From: Sphingomonas_L flavalba_A
Lineage (GTDB): Bacteria; Pseudomonadota; Alphaproteobacteria; Sphingomonadales; Sphingomonadaceae
Assembly (NCBI RefSeq): GCF_047553045.1
Contig: NZ_CP180208.1
Span: forward strand, 124,001 to 188,000
DNA: 64,000 bases
Reading direction: 5' to 3'
Shown: piece after piece, positions 9,361 through 17,849 of the stretch
Layout of the letters: each line of letters starts with the position of its first letter
Position numbering within the stretch: the first letter of the stretch is position 1
Position numbers and translations under genes: made by a program
The notes under the pieces: generated by a model
Told to the model about the DNA's origin: nothing
The model's input: the letters and a program-made list of their open reading frames with translations, nothing else
The model's database searches: none

Positions 9361-10149
9361 ATGGATATCGCAGGACTGTTCAGCCTTGAGGGGCGCGTCG
9401 CGCTGGTCACCGGGGGATCGCGCAACATCGGCCGCTGGATCGCCGAGGGGTTCATCGCGCAGGGTGCGAAGGTCTATATCTCTTCGCGCAAGGCCGACGC
9501 CTGCGAGGCGACCGCCGCCGAGCTGGGGCCGAACTGCATTGCCCTGCCGCAGGACGTGTCGACGGTCGAAGGCTGCAAGGCGCTGGCAGCGCGGCTGGCG
9601 GGGGGTGAGCCGCGGCTGGACATACTGGTCAACAACGCCGGCGCCGCGTGGGGCGAGCCGTTCGAGAGCTTTCCGGAGGCGGGTTGGGACAAGGTGATGG
9701 ACCTGAACCTGAAATCGCCGTTCTTCCTGACCCAGGCGCTGTACCCGCAACTGAAGGCCGCCGCAGCCGGCGGCCGCCCCGCCAAGGTGATCAACATCAG
9801 CTCGATCGACGGTCAGCGGCTGAACGGGTGGGAAACCTACAGTTATCAGGCGTCGAAAGCCGGGCTGATCCACCTGACCCGGCGGATGGCGGCGCGGCTG
9901 ATCGCCGACGGCATCGTCGTGACCTCGCTCGCCCCCGGTGCTTTCGGGTCGGACATGAACAAGGCGGCGCGCGACCATGGCGACGCGGTGGCGAAGGCGA
10001 TCCCCGCCGGGCGGATCGGCCGGCCGGAAGATCTGGCGGCGGCGGCGGTCTATCTGGCCAGCCGCGCCGGCGATTATGTGGTTGGCGATACCGTCACAGT
10101 CGACGGCGGGCTGGTCAATGCCCGGATCGATACGATGATCGATGGGTGA
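9361..10149 (+). CDS. SDR family oxidoreductase (RhlG/FabG-like)
   Basis: Short-chain dehydrogenase of 262 residues. The N-terminus MDIAGLFSLEGRVALVTGGSRNIG carries the cofactor motif, NNAGAAWG follows, and the catalytic Tyr-Lys pair lies in YQASKAGL. The C-terminal DTVTVDGGLVN closes the fold in the usual way. The preceding bases AAACGCGGAGG give a good ribosome site. It is divergent from the long catabolic operon and faces the thioesterase pair. The RNIG variant of the nucleotide loop resembles the RhlG-like (3-oxoacyl reductase) group; the actual substrate is unknown. Confidence 0.9.
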   Translation: MDIAGLFSLEGRVALVTGGSRNIGRWIAEGFIAQGAKVYISSRKADACEATAAELGPNCIALPQDVSTVEGCKALAARLAGGEPRLDILVNNAGAAWGEPFESFPEAGWDKVMDLNLKSPFFLTQALYPQLKAAAAGGRPAKVINISSIDGQRLNGWETYSYQASKAGLIHLTRRMAARLIADGIVVTSLAPGAFGSDMNKAARDHGDAVAKAIPAGRIGRPEDLAAAAVYLASRAGDYVVGDTVTVDGGLVNARIDTMIDG

Positions 10150-10161
10150 CGGGCGGCGCGG

Positions 10162-10551
10162 CTAGTCCCGGTCGATCAGCACGTTCATCCAGGCGGTGGC
10201 GACCGGGCGGGCGCGGTCGTCCTGCCAGGCGATGGCTTCCAGATTGGCGATGCGGTTGCCGAGGCGGGTGACGATGCCGACGGCGCGCGTCTCGCGCTCG
10301 CGGGCGCCGCGCATATATTCGACCGAGACGTTGATCGGCTTCAACCGCGGGTGATCGTCGCCGGAAAAGCGGGCACGCAGCGCGCCGAACGCGGCCATTT
10401 CCAGCAACCCGCCGAGCGCGCCGCCGTGAACGAAGCCGGGGCGGCCGATCACTGGCGGCGCGAACGGCATCACCAGCACCGGCGCGCCGTTCTCCTCTCC
10501 CTCGACGGTCAGGCCGAGGCTGAACGCGTAGGGGGGCAGCGCCATGCTCAT
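10162..10551 (-). CDS. PaaI-family hotdog thioesterase (second of pair)
   Basis: Small acyl-CoA thioesterase of 129 residues with the hotdog signature GFVHGGALGGLLEMAAFGA, in which HGG and the following acidic residue form the active region. It also has the strand pattern LKPINVSVEYMRGARE. It hydrolyses CoA thioesters of aryl or short acyl groups. The start ATG overlaps the stop of the upstream thioesterase (ATGA), so the two are cotranslated and may form a heteromeric or double-hotdog arrangement. An alternative start MALPP lies six bases later. The 3-prime end faces the SDR ending at 10149. Confidence 0.88.
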   Translation of the reverse strand: MSMALPPYAFSLGLTVEGEENGAPVLVMPFAPPVIGRPGFVHGGALGGLLEMAAFGALRARFSGDDHPRLKPINVSVEYMRGARERETRAVGIVTRLGNRIANLEAIAWQDDRARPVATAWMNVLIDRD

Positions 10552-10991
10552 CCCATGCTCGCCATGAACATGAAGGTGCCGACGACATGGGCGACCGGGT
10601 CGTCTGGATCGCCGTCATGCGCCTGCCCGCGCACGAAGCCGATCGATCGGGTCAGTCGATAGCATTCGCCGCGGCCGGTCACCCGGTGGCCGGGCGTTGC
10701 CGGGCGCAGATAGTCGACACGCAGGTCGAGCGTCGCCTGCGGGCGGAAGCGGCCGCTCCTGACCCAGATCGCCATGCTGGTCGCCATGTCCATCATCGCC
10801 AGGATCGGGCCGGAGGCGAGCACGCCGTTTTCCGGATCGCCGACGAGGTGTTCGGCATGGGGGATGGACAATTCTACCCAGTCGGCGCCGTGGCGTTCAT
10901 AGCGCAGGGCGAGCAGGCCGCTGTGATGACGACCGGCAAGCGCGTCGATGAACCGCGCGGGATCGAATGCCGGACCCTCTGTGTGTGCCAT
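10548..10991 (-). CDS. PaaI-family hotdog thioesterase (first of pair)
   Basis: A 147-residue hotdog-fold thioesterase. Residues NGVLASGPILAMMDMATSMAIW correspond to the active-site helix, with Asp in MMDMA at the place usually occupied by the catalytic acid. DLRVDYLRPATPGHRVTGRGE is the conserved central strand pair. The start is taken at ATG 10991 (MAHTEGPAF) because the extension to 11081 is not family-like. It is divergent from the crotonase gene at 11102 and overlaps the second thioesterase. Substrate not determinable; a role in releasing CoA from pathway intermediates is inferred. Confidence 0.85.
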   Translation of the reverse strand: MAHTEGPAFDPARFIDALAGRHHSGLLALRYERHGADWVELSIPHAEHLVGDPENGVLASGPILAMMDMATSMAIWVRSGRFRPQATLDLRVDYLRPATPGHRVTGRGECYRLTRSIGFVRGQAHDGDPDDPVAHVVGTFMFMASMG

Positions 10992-11101
10992 GACGCGAGC
11001 CTGTAGCGGGCCGCCACTTGCCGACGCAAGCGACATGCTCTTGCCGTGCCAGCCGGCGTGATGGAAAGTCGGCGGCGGCAAGGGACTGGAAAGGCAGGGG
11101 C

Positions 11102-11884
11102 ATGGGTGATCGGGTAACGATGACGATGACGGACGGCGTCGCCGATGTGCGGCTGGCCCGGCCGGACAAGATGAACGCGCTCGATCCGGCGATGTTCGAC
11201 GGGATCGTCGCGGCGCTGGCCGAGCTGGAGGCTATGCAGGGGCTGCGCGCTGTCGTGCTGTCCGGCGCGGGACGCGCCTTCTGCGCCGGGCTGGATGTGG
11301 CGAGCTTTGCCGGTGGGCTGACCGGTGGGCTCGACGCCCGGCCTTACGGCCCGGCCAATATCTTCCAGCATGTCGCGCTTGGCTGGCGGGCATTGCCGGT
11401 GCCGGTGATCGCCGCCGTCCACGGCGTTGCATTCGGCGGCGGGTTCCAGATCATGCTTGGCGCCGACATCCGTATCGCCGCGCCCGACAGCCGGCTGTCG
11501 ATCATGGAGATCAAATGGGGGCTGGTGCCGGACATGGCCGGTGTCGCGCTGTTGCGCACATTGGTTCGCGACGATGTCGCGCGCGACCTGACCTATAGCG
11601 GCCGGCAATTCGATGCGGCGGAGGCTGCCGCGCTTGGCGTCGTCACCCGGCTGGCCGGCGACCCCCATGCCGAGGCGCTGGCGCTGGCGCGGGCGATTGC
11701 CGGGCGCAGCCCCGATGCCGTCCGCGCCGCCAAGCGGCTGTTCAACGCCGCGCCGGATCAGGATCTGGCCACTATCCTGCGGGCGGAGAGCGCGGAGCAG
11801 GCGGCGCTGATCGGCGCGCCCAATCAGCGCGAGGCGGTGCTCGCCAATGTCGAGAAACGGACACCGTGTTTCACGACTCCATGA
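11102..11884 (+). CDS. Enoyl-CoA hydratase/isomerase (crotonase family)
   Basis: Crotonase-fold enzyme of 260 residues. The oxyanion-hole segments are GAGRAFCAGLDV and HGVAFGGGFQIML. The active-site loop reads EIKWGLVPDMAG, with Asp in the position where isomerases and dehalogenases often carry an acid, and lacking the usual hydratase Glu pair, so isomerase or another crotonase chemistry is as likely as hydration. The ATG at 11102 follows GGAAAGGCAGGGG. It is divergent from the thioesterases, and a 197-base gap separates it from the IclR gene; that gap contains no gene that could be supported. Confidence 0.88.
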   Translation: MGDRVTMTMTDGVADVRLARPDKMNALDPAMFDGIVAALAELEAMQGLRAVVLSGAGRAFCAGLDVASFAGGLTGGLDARPYGPANIFQHVALGWRALPVPVIAAVHGVAFGGGFQIMLGADIRIAAPDSRLSIMEIKWGLVPDMAGVALLRTLVRDDVARDLTYSGRQFDAAEAAALGVVTRLAGDPHAEALALARAIAGRSPDAVRAAKRLFNAAPDQDLATILRAESAEQAALIGAPNQREAVLANVEKRTPCFTTP

Positions 11885-12081
11885 GCGCGTCGTCCGGTGC
11901 CGTGCATAGCGGCGGCGCGCGCCCCCTTTTCTTCACCCGCGGAACCGGCCATAGTCGTGCCGTAACAGGGGGTTCGGCACATTCGCCGCCATCGGGGCAG
12001 CCCGGCAATGCGCGCGGAATGACCGGTTGAGTCAAGCAGAACAGGCAAACCGCGATTGGCGGCAGGGATGGGGTTGCACCG

Positions 12082-12858
12082 GTGGATTCGCTCGACAGTT
12101 CCGACATCAACGACCGCGACCTTGTTCATTCGCTTGCCCGCGGGCTGGAAGTCATCTGCGCCTTTACGCGCAACCGGCCGAAAATGACGTTGAGCGAGGT
12201 GGCGCGCGCCACCGATATGACGCGGGCGACCGCCCGCCGCTTTCTGCTGACGCTGGTCCATGAAGGTTATGCCGACAAGGACGGCAAGCTGTTTTCGCTG
12301 AAGCCGAAGGTGCTGCGCCTCGGCTATTCGGCGTTGGCGTCGATGGGCATATTGGAAGTGGCGCAGCCGATCATGAACGATCTGGCGAAAACGCTTCAGG
12401 AATCGGTGTTCGTAGCGGTGTTGTCCGGCGAGGACACGGTCTATATCGCGCGGGCGACATCGGATCGGCTGATGAATATCAGCTTCGCGGTCGGCACGCG
12501 CGCGCCCGCCCATGCGGTGTCGACCGGGCGTATCCTGCTGGCGATGGAGCCTGAAGCGGTGCTGCTCGACTATCTCGACCGGGTGAAGCTGGAACGGCTG
12601 ACGTCGAATACCGTCACTTCCCGGGTCAAGCTGCGGGCGATGATCGACGAGGCACGCACCCAGGGCTACGCGATCGTCGATCAGGAGCTTGAGGTCGGCA
12701 TCCAGTCTATCTCGGTGCCGATTCGCGATAGCGCTCACCGGACGATCGCGGCGCTCAACGTCTGCTGCCCGACCGCCCGCTTCGCCATGCCCGATATCAC
12801 CGGGCGAATCCTGCCGGAATTGCAGGCGGCGTCGCGACGGATCACCGCCGGTCTCTAG
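12082..12858 (+). CDS. IclR-family transcriptional regulator (PcaR/PobR-like)
   Basis: DNA-binding regulator of 258 residues. The N-terminal winged helix-turn-helix covers about residues 15-80 (LEVICAFTRNRPKMTLSEVARATDMTRATARRFL in part). The C-terminal IclR effector domain follows, with STGRILLA and the ligand-pocket segment DQELEVGIQSISVPI. The start is GTG at 12082. Relatives of the Pca/Pob subgroup sense small aromatic or carboxylic acids and bind GTTCG-type palindromes. A perfect GTTCGC-N3-GCGAAC palindrome lies 25 bases after the stop codon and upstream of the first M24 peptidase gene, making this the likely regulator of the island that follows. Confidence 0.92.
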   Translation: MDSLDSSDINDRDLVHSLARGLEVICAFTRNRPKMTLSEVARATDMTRATARRFLLTLVHEGYADKDGKLFSLKPKVLRLGYSALASMGILEVAQPIMNDLAKTLQESVFVAVLSGEDTVYIARATSDRLMNISFAVGTRAPAHAVSTGRILLAMEPEAVLLDYLDRVKLERLTSNTVTSRVKLRAMIDEARTQGYAIVDQELEVGIQSISVPIRDSAHRTIAALNVCCPTARFAMPDITGRILPELQAASRRITAGL

Positions 12859-12882
12859 GCCGGCAAGCGGCGCATTGACAAT

Positions 12883-12897
12883 GTTCGCCATGCGAAC
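12883..12897. promoter_or_regulatory. IclR-type palindromic operator, upstream of first M24 peptidase
   Basis: GTTCGCCATGCGAAC is a perfect 6-3-6 palindrome. Further GCGAAC half-sites occur at 12938-12943 and 12960-12965, 22 bases (two helical turns) apart. This resembles the multi-repeat operators of PcaU/PobR-like IclR proteins, and the regulator gene ends just upstream. Assignment as the binding site is inference. Confidence 0.55.
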
Positions 12898-13032
12898 GCA
12901 GTAATTTCGTAGCAAATCAGCCACTAAGACGATTGTTGCGAACACGTCTTGCGCGCGTGGCGAACATTTGTACTCTTCACTTGTATACAATATTCGGGAT
13001 CGCTGGGTTCCGATACCAGTGGGGGCAGTGTG

Positions 13033-14382
13033 ATGAAGGCGATGATGGCGTTCGCGGCCGGTCTGGCTGTGCTGGTGTCCGCGCCGGCGATGGCGGCGGA
13101 AAAGACCGATCCGGCGATGCCGGCAATCCTGCCGCTGGTCGAGCGCGCCAAGGTCGAGGACCGCTGGCTGAAGGAGCGGCTCGACACGCTCGTGCCGATG
13201 CTGATGCGCCGCGACAAGGTGCAGATGTGGATTCTGGTCGCCGGCGAGTATAACGAGGACCCGGTTGCCGAAACGATGCTGCCCGCCACCTGGCTGAGCG
13301 CGCGGCGGCGGACGATCCTGGTGTTCTTTGACCGTGGCGGCGACAAGGGTGTCGAGCGGTTGGTGCTCGCCCGCTATCCGGTCGGCGATTTCGTGCCATC
13401 TTGGAACCCCGACGCCCAGCCGGACCAGTGGGCGGAACTGGCGAAGATCGTGCGCGAGCGCGATCCGAAGACGATCGCGCTCAACCGCGCCGCTGAATTC
13501 CCGCTTGCCGACGGCATGACCGCCAGCTACCTCGTTGAACTGACCCGCGCTGTCGGGCCTGAATACGCCGCTCGCTTCGTCAGCTACGACCGGCTTGGCC
13601 TCGGCTGGCTGGAAACGCGGATTCCGGCGGAAATGGCGACCTATCCGACGTTGTCGCGGATCACCCATGCGATCATCCAGGAAGGCTTTTCGGAGCGGGC
13701 GATTACCCCCGGCGTCACCACGACGCAGGATCTGGTCTGGTGGTTCCGCGAACGGGTGGCAGAGTTGAAGCTCGACACCTGGTTTCAGCCGTCGGTGTCA
13801 ATCCAGCGCCCACAGATGGCAACGTTCGATATCGAGACGATCAGCCTCGGCAACAAGGAGATCATCCAGCCGGGCGACATGCTCCACCTGGACTTCGGCA
13901 TTTCCTATTTGGGGCTGAAGACCGACGTGCAGCGCATGGCCTATGTGCTGCGCCCCGGCGAGACAGAGGCGCCCAAGGGGCTGCGTGACGGGCTTGACGC
14001 GATGAACACCGTTCATCGCGCCGCGGTGGCGGAGCTGCGGTCCGGGCGGACAGGCAACGACGTCCTTGCCGCCGCGCGCAAGCGCATTGCCGCCGCCGGT
14101 GTCGACGGCACCATTTATTCGCACGCGATCGGCTATCACGGCCACGGTGCCGGTCCGTGGATCGGTGCGTGGGAGGATCAGTCCGGCGTGCCGTTCCGCG
14201 GCGAGTACCCGATCCACCCGAATACCGCCTGGTCGATCGAGCTGAGCGCCAGCCATCCGATCGCGGAATGGGGCGGCCAGAAGGCGCGCTTCATGTTCGA
14301 GGAAGATGGCTTCTACGACGGCAAGACCTTCCGTTTTCTCGACGGCTACCAGTCCGACATGATCCTGATCCCACGGCCGTGA
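13033..14382 (+). CDS. Secreted M24-family metallopeptidase (paralogue 1)
   Basis: Xaa-Pro aminopeptidase-fold enzyme of 449 residues with a Sec signal peptide (MKAMMAFAAGLAVLVSAPAMA, about 1-21). The creatinase-like N-domain is followed by the pita-bread domain. The dimetal ligands are all visible: Asp287 and Asp298 in LDFGISYLGLKTD, His in YHGHGAG (about 371), Glu403 in WSIELSA and Glu424 in FEEDGF. It should release N-terminal residues before proline, or act as a creatinase-like amidohydrolase, in the periplasm. Two close paralogues lie at 14436 and 23742. The start was taken at 13033, which gives the signal peptide. Confidence 0.9.
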   Translation: MKAMMAFAAGLAVLVSAPAMAAEKTDPAMPAILPLVERAKVEDRWLKERLDTLVPMLMRRDKVQMWILVAGEYNEDPVAETMLPATWLSARRRTILVFFDRGGDKGVERLVLARYPVGDFVPSWNPDAQPDQWAELAKIVRERDPKTIALNRAAEFPLADGMTASYLVELTRAVGPEYAARFVSYDRLGLGWLETRIPAEMATYPTLSRITHAIIQEGFSERAITPGVTTTQDLVWWFRERVAELKLDTWFQPSVSIQRPQMATFDIETISLGNKEIIQPGDMLHLDFGISYLGLKTDVQRMAYVLRPGETEAPKGLRDGLDAMNTVHRAAVAELRSGRTGNDVLAAARKRIAAAGVDGTIYSHAIGYHGHGAGPWIGAWEDQSGVPFRGEYPIHPNTAWSIELSASHPIAEWGGQKARFMFEEDGFYDGKTFRFLDGYQSDMILIPRP

Positions 14383-14435
14383 GCGGTTCTCGCCGGGCCT
14401 GAATCGCCAGCATGCTGACCAAGGATTATACACCG

Positions 14436-15806
14436 ATGACCCGTTTTTCGCGCTTTGCCCTGCTCCCTCTGCTCGCCGCGGTGGCGCTGCCGGCCGTGCC
14501 CGCGGCTGCCCAGCCCCCGGCGGCGTTGAACACCGAGGAGATCGATCGTCCTGCTTATCCGCAGGTCTTGTCCATGCGTGAGCGGGCCGAAGTCCGCGAC
14601 GGCTGGTTGAAGGAGCGGCTCGACACGGTGGTCGCGCCGCTGATGCGCGAAAACGGCGTCGACATGTGGGTGTTGATCGCTCGCGAGAATTTCGAGGACC
14701 CGGTCGTTCAGACGATGCTCGACGCAAAGAGCATGCACGCGCGGCGACGGACGATCCTGGTGTTCTTCGACCCTGGCGCCGGCAAGCCGATCGAGCGGTT
14801 GACCGTCAGTCGCTATGGCCTCGCCGATTTCTTCAAGGCGGCGTGGGAGCCGGAGAAGGAGCCGGATCAGTTCAAGCGGCTTGCCCAGATCATTGCCGAA
14901 CGCAACCCGAAGAAGATCGCGATCAATGCGTCTTCGCTGACCGCCTATGCCGACGGCATGACCCTCAGCCAGTATGAGGATATGACCGCGGCGATGACGC
15001 CGGAACTGCGGTCGCGGATCGTGCGGACCGACAATCTGGCGGTCGGCTGGCTCGAAACCCGCATCCCGGCGGAAATGGAGCGCTATCCCGAGATCGTCCG
15101 CCTGGCCCATGCGATGATCGCTGAGGCCTTGTCGGAAAAGGTCATCACCCCCGGCGTCACGACCACCGACGACGTCGTCTGGTGGTTGCGCGACAAGATC
15201 GCCGAAATGCGGGTAAGGACATGGTTCCAGCCGTCGGTATCGGTGATGCGGCAGGGCGCGAGCGGTCGGCTGGGCGGTAATACCGTCATCCAGAAGGGCG
15301 ACATGCTGTGGACCGATTTCGGCATCACCTATCTTGGGCTGAACACCGATACCCAGCATCTCGGCTATGTGCTGCGTGACGGTGAGAGCGATGTCCCGGC
15401 GGGGCTGAAAGCCGGTCGCCTGGCAAACAACCGGGTGCAGGACGCGCTCACTTCATCCTTCCGGGTTGGCGATAGCGGCAATACGGTCCTCGCGCGCGCG
15501 CGCGCCAAGGCGATTGCGCAAGGGCTGCAGCCGTCGATCTATTCGCACCCGATCGGCTATCACGGCCATGCCGCCGGTGCGTCGATCGGTTTCTGGGACA
15601 ACCAGAATGCCGACCCGCGCGGCGAATACCGGCTGCGGCCGAACACGGCCTGGTCGATCGAACTGAGTGCCACCGCCGCCGTGCCGGAATGGGGTGGGCA
15701 ACTGGTCACTTTCCCGTCGGAAGAGGATGCGTTCTTCGACGGCAAGGTCGTGCGCTACATCGACGGCCGCCAGAGCGGCTTTCATCTGGTCAGGCCAAAC
15801 CCCTGA
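14436..15806 (+). CDS. Secreted M24-family metallopeptidase (paralogue 2)
   Basis: A 456-residue paralogue of the preceding gene. The signal peptide MTRFSRFALLPLLAAVALPAVPAAA is followed by the shared block LKERLDT and ARRRTILVFFD. Metal ligands are conserved: two Asp in TDFGITYLGLNTD, His in YHGHAAG, Glu in WSIELSA and Glu in SEEDAFFDG. The start at 14436 is supported by AAGGA ten bases upstream; an upstream ATG at 14412 lacks a ribosome site. It lies 53 bases after paralogue 1 and is probably cotranscribed. Why the island keeps several near-equivalent enzymes is unknown; different substrate preference is likely. Confidence 0.9.
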   Translation: MTRFSRFALLPLLAAVALPAVPAAAQPPAALNTEEIDRPAYPQVLSMRERAEVRDGWLKERLDTVVAPLMRENGVDMWVLIARENFEDPVVQTMLDAKSMHARRRTILVFFDPGAGKPIERLTVSRYGLADFFKAAWEPEKEPDQFKRLAQIIAERNPKKIAINASSLTAYADGMTLSQYEDMTAAMTPELRSRIVRTDNLAVGWLETRIPAEMERYPEIVRLAHAMIAEALSEKVITPGVTTTDDVVWWLRDKIAEMRVRTWFQPSVSVMRQGASGRLGGNTVIQKGDMLWTDFGITYLGLNTDTQHLGYVLRDGESDVPAGLKAGRLANNRVQDALTSSFRVGDSGNTVLARARAKAIAQGLQPSIYSHPIGYHGHAAGASIGFWDNQNADPRGEYRLRPNTAWSIELSATAAVPEWGGQLVTFPSEEDAFFDGKVVRYIDGRQSGFHLVRPNP

Positions 15807-15919
15807 TCGGGTCGCCGGGCCGCTCGCCGGGCGCGGGCGGCCCTTGGTTGGAGCTACATCGAAAGATTGAGGCGCCGGTGCACCACTGCACCTGAAATGT
15901 GTCCGAATAGTGAAATAAT

Positions 15920-15934
15920 GTTCGCTATGCGCCC
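15920..15934. promoter_or_regulatory. Possible IclR-type half-palindromic site upstream of hydrolase A
   Basis: GTTCGCTATGCGCCC matches the palindrome at 12883 in 12 of 15 positions and shares the preceding AATG context. It lies in the 227-base gap between paralogue 2 and hydrolase A, 100 bases before the ATG at 16034. Only one half-site is intact. Role as a regulator site is inference. Confidence 0.4.
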
Positions 15935-16033
15935 AAATAACTTGGTTAGATAACGATACCTACGTAACGCCTGTGATACCGCGCGCTCGCAAAAGGCGCG
16001 TCAGGCTGAGGTTTGGCCGAAAGGGGGAAGTTT

Positions 16034-17764
16034 ATGAGGGGTTGGACGACGGTGCGTCGCGGTCTGCTGGCAAGTGCGCTGGTAATGGCTGCCATGCCGG
16101 CGGCGGCGGAAAATTTCCGCGTCGAACTGGCCGGCAAGGGGCTGGAGCGCTCCTATGACGGTCGTGTCATTCTGATTCTGACCCCCGACGGCAAGACCGA
16201 GCCGCGCTTCCAGGTCAACCCGACCTTCAAAGGCGCGCAGATTTTCGGCGTGAATGTCGACGGGTTGAAGCCCGGCCAGGCGACGACGATCGCGCCGGGC
16301 GTGTTCGGCTTCCCCGCGAAAGATGTCGGCCAGGTTCCGGCCGGGACGTATTACGTTCAGGCGGTTCTGCATAAATACGACACGTATAACCTGTCGAACG
16401 GCAAGACGGTGAAGCTGCCCGCGGCGCGCGGCGCCGGGCAGAACTGGCGGATGGAGCCGGGCAACGTCATCAGCAAGCCGATGCAGATCACCTTCGACCC
16501 GGCGAAATCCGGCGAGATCAAGGTGACGCTGGATACGGTGCTGCCGCCGATCGCCGAGCCGAAGGACACGGAATTCGTCCGCTACTTCAAGTTCCGCAGC
16601 CCGAGCCTGTCGAAATTCTGGGGCCGCGACGTGTTCATCAACGCGCATGTGCTGGTGCCCAGGGATTTCGACAAGCACCCGGAGGCGCGTTACCCGCTGG
16701 TGGTGTTCCACGGCCACTTCCCGAAGGAATTCGGCGGGTTCCGGACGACGCCGCCCGATCCGAACGAGGCGTGCGTGCCGAGCGCTCGGTTCGGCGAGCC
16801 GTGCTACAACCGGATCGAGGCGCAGGAGGCCTACGACTTCTACCAGAAGTGGATCTCGCCCGACTTCCCGCGGATGCTGATCATCGAGATCGACCACTCG
16901 AACCCGTATTATGACGACAGCTATGCGGTGAATTCCGAAAATCTCGGGCCGTATGGCGATGCGATTACGCATGAGTTCATCCCGGCGCTGGAAAAGAAAT
17001 TCCGGGGCCTGGGCCAGGGCTGGGCGCGCTTCACCTATGGCGGCTCGACCGGCGGCTGGGAAGCGCTGGCCGTTCAGGTCAAGTATCCGGACGAATATAA
17101 CGGCGCCTTCGCCGCTTGCCCGGACCCGATCGACTTCCGGCAGATGGAAGTCACCAACATCTATGACGATGACAATGCCTATTGGCGCTACGGCCCGTTC
17201 GGCCGCGTGCCGAAGCCGGCGCATCGCGACTATCTGGGGCATGTCACCCACACCGCCGAGATGGAGAACCACTGGGAATTGGTGCTGGGCGACAAGAGCC
17301 GCTCCGGCGCGCAGTGGGATATCTGGGAAGCGGTCTATTCGCCGATGGGCGAGGATGGCTATCCGAAGCGCATCTGGGACAAGAAAACCGGCGTCATCGA
17401 CAAGGAGGTCGCCGCCTACTGGCGCGAGAATTACGACCTGCGCCATATCATGGAGCGTGACTGGCAAACGCTTGGTCCGAAGCTCCAGGGTAAAGTTCAC
17501 ATCTATGTCGGCGATATGGACAATTATTACCTGAACAACGCCGTCTACCTGACAGAGGATTTCCTGAAGAAGACCAAGAACCCGCACTACGACGGGGAGG
17601 TCAAGTATGGCGACCGTGACGAGCATTGCTGGAACGGCGATCCGAACCAGCCGAATGCTATTTCGCGTCTGCGCTACAACACGATGTACGTGCCGAAGAT
17701 CCTGAAGCGGATCGAGGCCGCCGCTCCGGCGGGCGCGGACCTGACAAGCTGGCGCTACCGCTAA
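16034..17764 (+). CDS. Secreted alpha/beta-hydrolase, putative esterase (copy A)
   Basis: A 576-residue exported protein; the first about 25 residues (ending MPAAAENF) form a signal peptide. Residues about 25-190 form a beta-rich N-domain and the remainder an esterase-D/enterochelin-esterase-like hydrolase. The nucleophile elbow is YGGSTGGW (Ser about 338). Candidate acid and histidine lie in GDMDNYY and DEHCWNGD. Substrate is unknown. The gene is followed after 85 bases by a TonB receptor gene, with a hairpin between. A second copy at 30389-32122 on the opposite strand shares stretches of almost identical DNA with this one, including synonymous sites. Confidence 0.82.
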   Translation: MRGWTTVRRGLLASALVMAAMPAAAENFRVELAGKGLERSYDGRVILILTPDGKTEPRFQVNPTFKGAQIFGVNVDGLKPGQATTIAPGVFGFPAKDVGQVPAGTYYVQAVLHKYDTYNLSNGKTVKLPAARGAGQNWRMEPGNVISKPMQITFDPAKSGEIKVTLDTVLPPIAEPKDTEFVRYFKFRSPSLSKFWGRDVFINAHVLVPRDFDKHPEARYPLVVFHGHFPKEFGGFRTTPPDPNEACVPSARFGEPCYNRIEAQEAYDFYQKWISPDFPRMLIIEIDHSNPYYDDSYAVNSENLGPYGDAITHEFIPALEKKFRGLGQGWARFTYGGSTGGWEALAVQVKYPDEYNGAFAACPDPIDFRQMEVTNIYDDDNAYWRYGPFGRVPKPAHRDYLGHVTHTAEMENHWELVLGDKSRSGAQWDIWEAVYSPMGEDGYPKRIWDKKTGVIDKEVAAYWRENYDLRHIMERDWQTLGPKLQGKVHIYVGDMDNYYLNNAVYLTEDFLKKTKNPHYDGEVKYGDRDEHCWNGDPNQPNAISRLRYNTMYVPKILKRIEAAAPAGADLTSWRYR

Positions 17765-17766
17765 GA

Positions 17767-17787
17767 GCGGCCGCCGCAGGCGGCCGC
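17767..17787 (+). other. Intergenic hairpin between hydrolase A and TonB receptor
   Basis: GCGGCCGCC-GCA-GGCGGCCGC forms a perfect 9-bp stem with a 3-base loop directly after the stop codon at 17764. There is no T tract after it (an A-rich stretch follows), so it may stabilise or partly attenuate the transcript rather than terminate it. Confidence 0.45.
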
Positions 17788-17849
17788 GCCGAAGGGAGGC
17801 GCGGCCGCAAAAACAACAACCCGAAACACGACAGGAAAAGGGGGGTTTC

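Noticed and set aside
11824..13668. A 614-codon minus-strand open frame over the IclR gene
   Set aside because: The IclR gene on the plus strand has full domain support; the minus frame has none.
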